Assembly: GCA_023101885.1 (NCBI GenBank)
Contig: JALPQD010000415.1
Coordinates: 1,114,520 to 1,178,519, forward strand
Direction: 5' to 3'
DNA: 64,000 nucleotides
Source: Typhlomys cinereus
Lineage: Eukaryota; Chordata; Mammalia; Rodentia; Platacanthomyidae
The notes under the pieces were generated by a model. The model made no database searches and was not told the DNA's origin. It saw only the letters and a program-made list of their open reading frames with translations. Positions 57,890-64,000 of this stretch are shown here, piece by piece. The first letter of the stretch is position 1; every line of letters begins with the position of its first letter. Made by a program: the position numbers and the translations under genes.

Positions 57890-59655
57890 AATTAATTTGC
57901 ATTTTTTATTTTCATGTGTCTGGATTTAACTATACAGATTGTTTTCTTTAAGTGCATGTAAGTATGTATATAATACATAGTATACGTAATTGCTTTTCTC
58001 CTCTTACGTAACTTTCCACCTTCTTTTTGTCATTAGTTTCTCTGGCTCACTGGAATTCTGCATCCAAGAGCCATTCTTCTAATGATCTGCTCTAGGAAAA
58101 GTACATTTGAGGTCACCTTGGTGAATTCGTGTATATTACCAATCATATTATTAACTCACTGGGTTTTCATTGTCTTTCTGTAGCTTCCATTTCAGAGTAA
58201 TGGTTGAAGTCAGAGGCAACTCCTTCCCTTGGGCAAGTCCTAATTTTAGTGCATCATAATGAGCAGCAAGATAAAATTCTAGGCCATGGAATGCTATAAA
58301 CTTGTGAAAGGGATTTTTCCACTGCCAATTTCTTTTTGTTATCGCCTTTGATAAACAGTAAATTATTTAAGCTGAATCTCATTACTCCTTACCCTTTGTC
58401 ATTGAGGGATTTTCTTAGTGCAGGTGATTTTTGGACTTTATATGATTTCTGAAATTTAAGGTAACACAGGAGTGGGATAAGGCCAGTCATTCAGAGGGAA
58501 GGATTTACTTTTCATCACCTTTTCTGGGGAATGGTGACTTAGAATAGTAAAATACAGACCAAATTATGGTACTCTGTTAGATGAAGGTTTAATAAATAAG
58601 ATATTCTGGCTTGTGACAATGCATCAATAGAGCACAGGGACAGCATTCAACAACAGAGTATTCTAATAAGCATCTTGAGGTATTTCATGTTATATTTTTT
58701 GAAGTACTTGAATATGTTTTTGTTTTGTTTCATTTTTCTGGAATTTTTGTACAGATTACAGAAAACAACTTAAAAATAATGATAATATTTTGTATCTGTC
58801 TTTGATTTTTGTGAAGCAGAAGAAAATGACTTTATTTTCTAACATAATAGCTTTTGGAAGACATTTTGACTCCCATAAGTGGAATTTGACCTAGAGACAC
58901 ACTTTTCTCTCCACCTTAGACTCTGACCATCTTGAAGAAAGATGTGCACAATACTTTACATGGCATAAATGTTTGATAAATATCTCCTGAAAAATAATAA
59001 AAGAAGGGTGTGCATCTTATTCCTATGAAAGGTGTGTCATGCAAGTCCTATAGCATCATGTCAGTACTTTTAACAGTTTTCCTTTGTCTCTACTGTGATG
59101 GAATCTTATGCGCTGAGTGATAATACCTTTGGAGAACTTTAGAATTTGTTTTTGACTTGGGATTCTCTCTTGCCAGACTCAGAATGCTGCTTTCTACAAC
59201 AATTTAACAGTGTTAAGGAATTATGTGAATTGTACTGGAATTCAAATAATATTCCCTGTATATTCTTAATACAAAAGTTGTGATAGGAAGCTCATGTAAT
59301 TAAAGAACACATGAAATACATTTGAATTCAATAATAGTTGTGAAAAATAAGGGTGGGGATATGCACTTGACTTTTTTTTCCCATAAATTTGTAATAGTTG
59401 CAATCCATTCAAGAAATATCCAATTGGATATTCTAAAACAGTCCAAAAGAATATATGACACTATGGAAACATAAGTGTGGAATTTGTTTTTCATGTTGGA
59501 CTGTTCTGAATCAACCGAGTTCTGAATAACCTCTGGGGAGATAGCCTAGAATTAAGAATAATTATGCACATTTTTTACACAACCGTTTTTTTAATTTTTC
59601 TACATTTACATATTGGATATTCCACTGTGTTCTTCTGTGGACCCCAGGGTTCATT
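57890..59655. other. Unassigned noncoding DNA
   Basis: No gene was recognised. Near 58955 'catggcataaatgtttgataaatatctcctg' looks like an L2/MIR 3' end, but there is too little to delimit. Confidence 0.5.
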
Positions 59656-59659
59656 ACAG

Positions 59660-59668
59660 ATAGGTAGG

Positions 59669-59712
<44 letters not shown>

Positions 59713-59721
59713 CAGATAGAC

Positions 59722-59752
<31 letters not shown>
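59660..59752. repeat. (GATA)n microsatellite with GACA interruptions
   Basis: About 20 tetranucleotide units, starting TAGGTAGGTAGATA and interrupted by GACA twice. Minus-strand Tyr-Leu-Ser-Ile repeat frames are artefacts. Confidence 0.97.
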
Positions 59753-59759
59753 ACATTTT

Positions 59760-60180
59760 TTCCAGCTGAAGATGTAGGTGTCAATATCTGATGAAGACCA
59801 TCATACCATCTCACCACATGACAAAAGGCAGAAATGCAAGACATTACGATGGAGAGAGTAAGAGAGAGAATGAATAATTTTAGAAGTTCACTCTCACAAT
59901 AACGATTTCTTAAATGATGAGCACATTAATCCACCAATAATATAAATTCATAATAACTAAATCAACTCTTATAGAGCCCCATATACCAACATTGTGCTAC
60001 TATAAAACAACTTTTCAGCACCTGCACTTTTCGGGTTACAACTCAAAACAGAGCATCATTAGTTCCATAAATATTAAGTCATCTATTATTCACGATAGAG
60101 CTTCCTAGGAGCTGAATGTTAAATGGTGAACACAATGAATCCATTCCGAAGTACACTTATTCAGATTTTATCATTTTAAA
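59760..60180. other. Unassigned noncoding DNA
   Basis: No gene or confident repeat was recognised in this stretch. Confidence 0.5.
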
Positions 60181-60184
60181 AAGA

Positions 60185-60535
60185 TTTTTCTATTTTTCAT
60201 ATTAGTGTGCTCCAGGTGTACAGTGTATGTGTGCATGTGTGTGCACTATATGCACCCATATGCTCATGTGAAGGCCAAGTAAGGATTTTCAGTGTCCTGT
60301 GCTATCACTCTCCTCCTTATTCCCTTGAAACAAAGTTGTCACTGAAGTTGAAACTAGCATAGCAACCAGCTAGCCCCACAGTATTGGGATTATTGGTACA
60401 TGTGTAGTCATGTCCGACTTCTTTTTATTTAGCTTTCTTTTTTTAGCATGAGTGTTATTTGAATTCAGGCAGGTCCTCAGGCTTATGTGAAAGGTGCTGT
60501 TACCTGCTGCTTCAACTCCCCAGATCTCAAATTTT
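60185..60535 (-). mobile_element. B4/RSINE-like SINE, antisense and diverged
   Basis: The sequence 'gtgtgcatgtgtgtgcactatatgcacccatatgctcatgtgaaggcc' is followed by 'tgaaactagcatagcaaccagctagccccacagtattgggattattgg', then 'tttgaattcaggcaggtcctcaggcttatgtgaaagg'. This is the order of antisense B4-type rodent SINEs. The head end is eroded. Confidence 0.55.
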
Positions 60536-60539
60536 GTCT

Positions 60540-62150
60540 TTTAAGTCTCCTACCTATTCACTCATCTATTGAAGCTACTAGTTTCAAGTCACATGTTGCA
60601 TTTATTTTTCAAGCCAGATTTCCTAGTCCTTGAAAAATGCTGTATTTTTCCTAAATTGCTTTCTAGGAGGAGTGAAACAGTGACTGATGATGTGTGCATT
60701 CTTACTCTGATTTATCTCCTGATAAAACAGTCACCCTGTAGTCTGGATATAGTCCCCCACTACCACTCATCATATTGGGTAGCTTGTTCCAAGAAGGTGG
60801 TATATGTCTGAATGAACAACACAAAATCAAGCTCCCATCCAGACTGATGTGGGAAATCTAAAGAGCACTGGGTGAAGCCGCACACCCTGGGACATAATGC
60901 TTCTGACTTGCCACAGTGGAAGATTCTGTACCCGTCATGGTCTTTGTCCCAGGTATTTACATTACACAGGTGTGGGATTTCTTTCTGACCATCTATGAGT
61001 CACATGAAGCACCTCACATTAGACCCTGGCTCTGACAAACTGCTTATAATTATTGCTGAGGGTAAACTGTATGATTTATTTTCCTGGACTCAATACATAT
61101 CTATTTCTCATTTATCCTGTCTCCAAGGAAGAATATTGGAACCATATTTTGTTAGGAATTTCTGACAAATGAGAAGTTTGGAAGAGAACTTTGCATTTCT
61201 ACCTTTCATCCTTTAGCTGTGTGTAGAGTGACAAAAAAAAAAAAAAAGAAAAGAAAAAGAAAGGAAACACATATGTAACTAAAACCTGGTTTGAGTTTGC
61301 TTGGTTTCTCTGTTGTGCCTTCTGATCTGGTGACAGCTACAGATATTTATTTTCCCAGGCTCACTTATCATCCTCTTCAAGGTGTGTCACAATTACAGAG
61401 GGAAAAAAAACCCTAAAAATCCCATGCAGATGTGTGTCAATCTAGTTTTCAAATTCATTTCTGTTGAAGCAGTGAGCAGACCTGTTTCTTTCAATTGCCT
61501 TTTGTAACCTGAAGAAAAGAGAAAGTTACTGACTGACACCAAGGAGAATTTCTCTTTCCATTCTCAGTATCCAAGGGGCTCTGGGATTTGAGACTATCAA
61601 ATTAGTGTCAATTTGAAGCATTTCTGAGAGGTGGTGGGGGGGAACCTAGAGATTACCCGAATTCATTTTCCAGGTGGTCCATTGCTAACATCCAATCGCA
61701 GTGTCTGTCAGTCATAGGGAAGGGCATTTTATTTCAATGACTAGGTATCTCTTTAATTTTGTGAAATAAATAAACCCAGATCCCCTGGCTCAGTTCTTAA
61801 TAGCAGCCCATGAAATAGATGGTTCGAACTTAAAAGATTGGCACAAACAGAAGCTGCAGCAATTTCAAGAAGTTTCTTCTCTTATTGTCTGACCAAAAAT
61901 ATTTCCTTACTGACAGAAGCAATGAACGAGGTCTGGAAATGCTTTTTGTCAGCTTCAGAGTCGTCTAATGGCGGTTCTTTCACCTTCTTGGTCTTTGTGG
62001 TTCTGAACAGCAACAGTAATTGATGATCTTTTCTTTAAAGACATAAATCGCTTTTCAAATCCTGCTGAACAATAAAAAAGAGGAGAACATTTAGAATTTG
62101 AGCTCTTATAGAAGAGGCAGGTAAATGATACAAACATTATTTTTCCCTTC
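60540..62150. other. Unassigned noncoding DNA
   Basis: No gene or confident repeat was recognised. An A15/purine run lies at about 61231-61265. The part at 61780-62060 is less repetitive and could be ordinary unique sequence. Confidence 0.5.
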
Positions 62151-62154
62151 TTTT

Positions 62155-62740
62155 CTCCCACTTTATTGATGGATTTTGCTCTTTGACAATTTCAAACACA
62201 TATATAATACATTGTGATTGCTTTTCCCTCTTCCTTTTCTTATCTCCCTTCCTCTTCATCAGTCCCTCTTTGCTATATGTCTTCCTCCAAACTTAGGGCT
62301 TTTTGTTTGTTGTTTGTCTGCCTTTCCCCCCACTGAGTTTCACCAGGATCTTTTGCTTAGTTCTGGATTTAGGTTAGAAACCATTTCTTGGAATTTGTCA
62401 AGCTTCCATGTGGGTGTAAAAGTGATACATTAGTCCTCCCTTGCCCCATTCAAGTCTGTTACTTGCCCACTGTTGATCAGTAACATGAAAAGCCTCATGG
62501 GTCGCTCCTCTATTCATAGTTGCCCTTTGGCCAGATGGATCCACTGTAGGTCACTGTAGTAATCACCTCAGTTGTGATATGTTGAGGTCATGACCAGGTT
62601 ATTTTTGGAAGGTGATGTTCCCCATCTTCAGGTTCTTACATTCATTTTGCTGCTTCTTCCACAGCATTCCTGGGCCTTTGAGAGTATCATTTGTGACACG
62701 CTGAGGACCAACTCCTAAACTTCCAAACTATTCAGAGCAC
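62155..62740 (-). mobile_element. Rodent L1 (Lx-like) 3' UTR, antisense
   Basis: On the plus strand 'tgacaatttcaaacacatatataatacattgtgattgc' (antisense of the L1 3' terminus) is followed by pyrimidine-rich text. It then ends in 'ggttcttacattcattttgctgcttcttccacagcattcctgggcc', the reverse of the conserved 'gaagagg...agaatgtaag' block. It is decayed and noncoding. Confidence 0.6.
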
Positions 62741-62744
62741 TTCT

Positions 62745-63035
62745 ATGACTACTGTCTTCTGTATTGCTTCCCGTCATTGAAGCAAAAGGCTCTGATGCTT
62801 AAAGGTGAGAGGAGCCTTAGTATTTTTCTGCTCCAACATCTGTAATGCTATTTGATATTTGTGGGGAGAGGGGTAGATGTCCCATCTATAGTTGAGGTTC
62901 CACAGTCACCCATTCTTGGCAAAATATCATCACTTGTAAAAAGAAACTTCTAGCATGAAATCTAGAACTGTCCCAGTGCACTAGTTTAAGAAAAAGTGTT
63001 TAGAAAGCAGTTTGTTGAGCAAAATAATAATAAAG
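62745..63035. other. Unassigned noncoding DNA
   Basis: No gene or confident repeat was recognised in this stretch. Confidence 0.5.
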
Positions 63036-63039
63036 TTAT

Positions 63040-63330
63040 CCCATAGTTAGATACTGTTATCATGAATATGATGGAGGGAGCTGCTTAAGGAAGCAGACAT
63101 TCTTCTGTATACTTGGCCAGACATGCGGTCTATTTAAAGAGTATTTTCCCCTCTAGGCATCCATGTGCATTTGGCATGGGCAGTTCCAGCACTTGGTGTT
63201 GGTGTGAGCTCTCCTGCCAAGCTGGACAAAGAACTGTAACTGGACAACCATAAGCCAAAATAAAATCGCTTGTTTCCTTAAACCATTTGCTCATGAATTT
63301 ATCAGTAATAATGCAGAATAACTACTACAC
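63040..63330 (+). mobile_element. Truncated ERVL-MaLR LTR, relative of the 31.7 kb solo LTR
   Basis: It shares, in order, 'cattcttctgtatacttggccagacat', 'ggcagttccagcacttggtgttggtgtgagctctcctgccaagctggac' and 'aagaactgtaactggacaaccataagccaaaataaaatcgcttg' with 31.91-32.1 kb. The 5' half is missing. Confidence 0.65.
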
Positions 63331-63331
63331 A

Positions 63332-63600
63332 TAGTCTCTTTACCTTCACCATCCATGGGTTCGTAGCACGTTTTATGCTACCAGTCATGATTTTCCTCCT
63401 GTGGAGCCTGTCTTAAAGCCAGCTATGAAGAGGTTTGTTACTCCCAAAACATTCATGCCATTTGTTGCAGTGAACTTGAATGGTTGCTAAGAAAATCATG
63501 GCAAAACTGCTTAAGGGAACAATAATTTTACCCTCGTATGATAGTCCAGAGATAAGAATTTCCAGATAAAATTATGAAAAAATTTACTGCCCTGTTGGAA
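63332..63600 (+). mobile_element. Possible old rodent L1 3' UTR fragment
   Basis: The string 'catagtctctttaccttcaccatccatgggttcgtagcacgttttatgc' then 'gttactcccaaaacattcatgccatttgttgc' recalls a common murine L1 3' UTR, related to the type suspected at 39.1-39.7 kb. Confidence 0.4.
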
Positions 63601-63604
63601 AATA

Positions 63605-64000
63605 AATACAATTTATACAGGTATTCTCACACTGAGAAGAGAAGGGAATGGGAGAAGTTTTTGTAGAGAAGCAAGATGAGAAAAGAAACAGTCAGTGAGA
63701 TGTGTTCACCAACTAGGGGCAAGCATGTACTCTTATGGATCTTTAAATGCCAGAGGAAAGACTTGGAAGAACTTGTAATATTTTTTTCAGTAAATGGAAT
63801 CCATGGAATTCACAATTTGGGGGACAGATGAAAGATCTAATTTTTAAAAGATTTTGACTCACAAGCACCACACTAGAGTTTGGATTCCCCAGAGCAACCT
63901 ACCTGCAATTGCCCTCTCCAGAAACCAAAAACCAGAAGACTTAGAGCAGGATGACTCACCAACCTAGCACTATAGGAGAGCTTTGGATTTACAGACCCAG
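63605..64000. other. Unassigned sequence at the window edge
   Basis: No gene was recognised. The last 150 bp ('gactcacaagcaccacactagag... gattccccagagc') may be part of a tRNA-headed rodent SINE running off the window. Confidence 0.4.

Overview
This window reads as mammalian, and specifically rodent, nuclear DNA with no intact protein-coding gene that I can support. It is AT-rich and intron- or intergenic-like. Every open frame is short, and the longer ones run through microsatellites, SINEs or LTR-like sequence. Almost all interpretable content is transposon-derived. The rodent assignment rests on B1 (7SL-derived) SINEs, B2-superfamily tRNA-headed SINEs, rodent-type L1 3' UTRs with long G-rich polypurine tracts, and ERVL-MaLR LTRs. 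The youngest SINE has a B2-like head (A box, B box) but a distinctive body and a TTGAATAAATAATAAATAAA-type tail. Family recognition is from memory of repeat consensus sequences, not from a search. The best guess is a dipodoid rodent (jerboa, jumping mouse or birch mouse), whose B2-superfamily SINE is known as Dip; this is inference.

Layout. 1-5.9 kb: AT-rich unassigned DNA with a perfect 23-bp inverted repeat. 5.95-6.62 kb: the only CpG-enriched, promoter/5'UTR-like patch, holding a long (CT)n. 8-16 kb: a perfect 39-bp tandem duplication, several rodent L1 3' ends, an ancient L1 tail, a MIR and an LTR. 16-24 kb: a young SINE with a perfect 15-bp target-site duplication, then a very old minus-strand L1 (about 18.8-23.8 kb) split by SINEs, an L1 3' UTR and an unresolved LTR-like block. 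24-29 kb: B1 copies, a 450-bp polypurine tract and unassigned DNA. 29.4-32.1 kb: a nearly complete minus-strand MaLR element (two LTRs plus an internal region) followed by a plus-strand solo LTR with its own 5-bp duplication. 33-49 kb: further SINEs, LTRs, MIRs and microsatellites, including an old SINE split by an LTR at 48.7-49.3 kb. 51-53.6 kb: two closely related L1 3' ends in direct orientation. 54.2-57.9 kb: a four-layer nest in which an ancient L1 is interrupted by an internally inverted (twin-primed) rodent L1, itself hit by two further insertions. 58-64 kb: GATA repeats, an old SINE, a minus-strand L1 3' UTR and a truncated LTR.

Nothing here functions as a gene system or pathway. The value of the window is as a layered record of retrotransposition, plus one candidate promoter patch that could be the first exon or alternative promoter of a larger gene. 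I saw no CRISPR array, operon, rRNA, true tRNA gene or novel enzymatic system.
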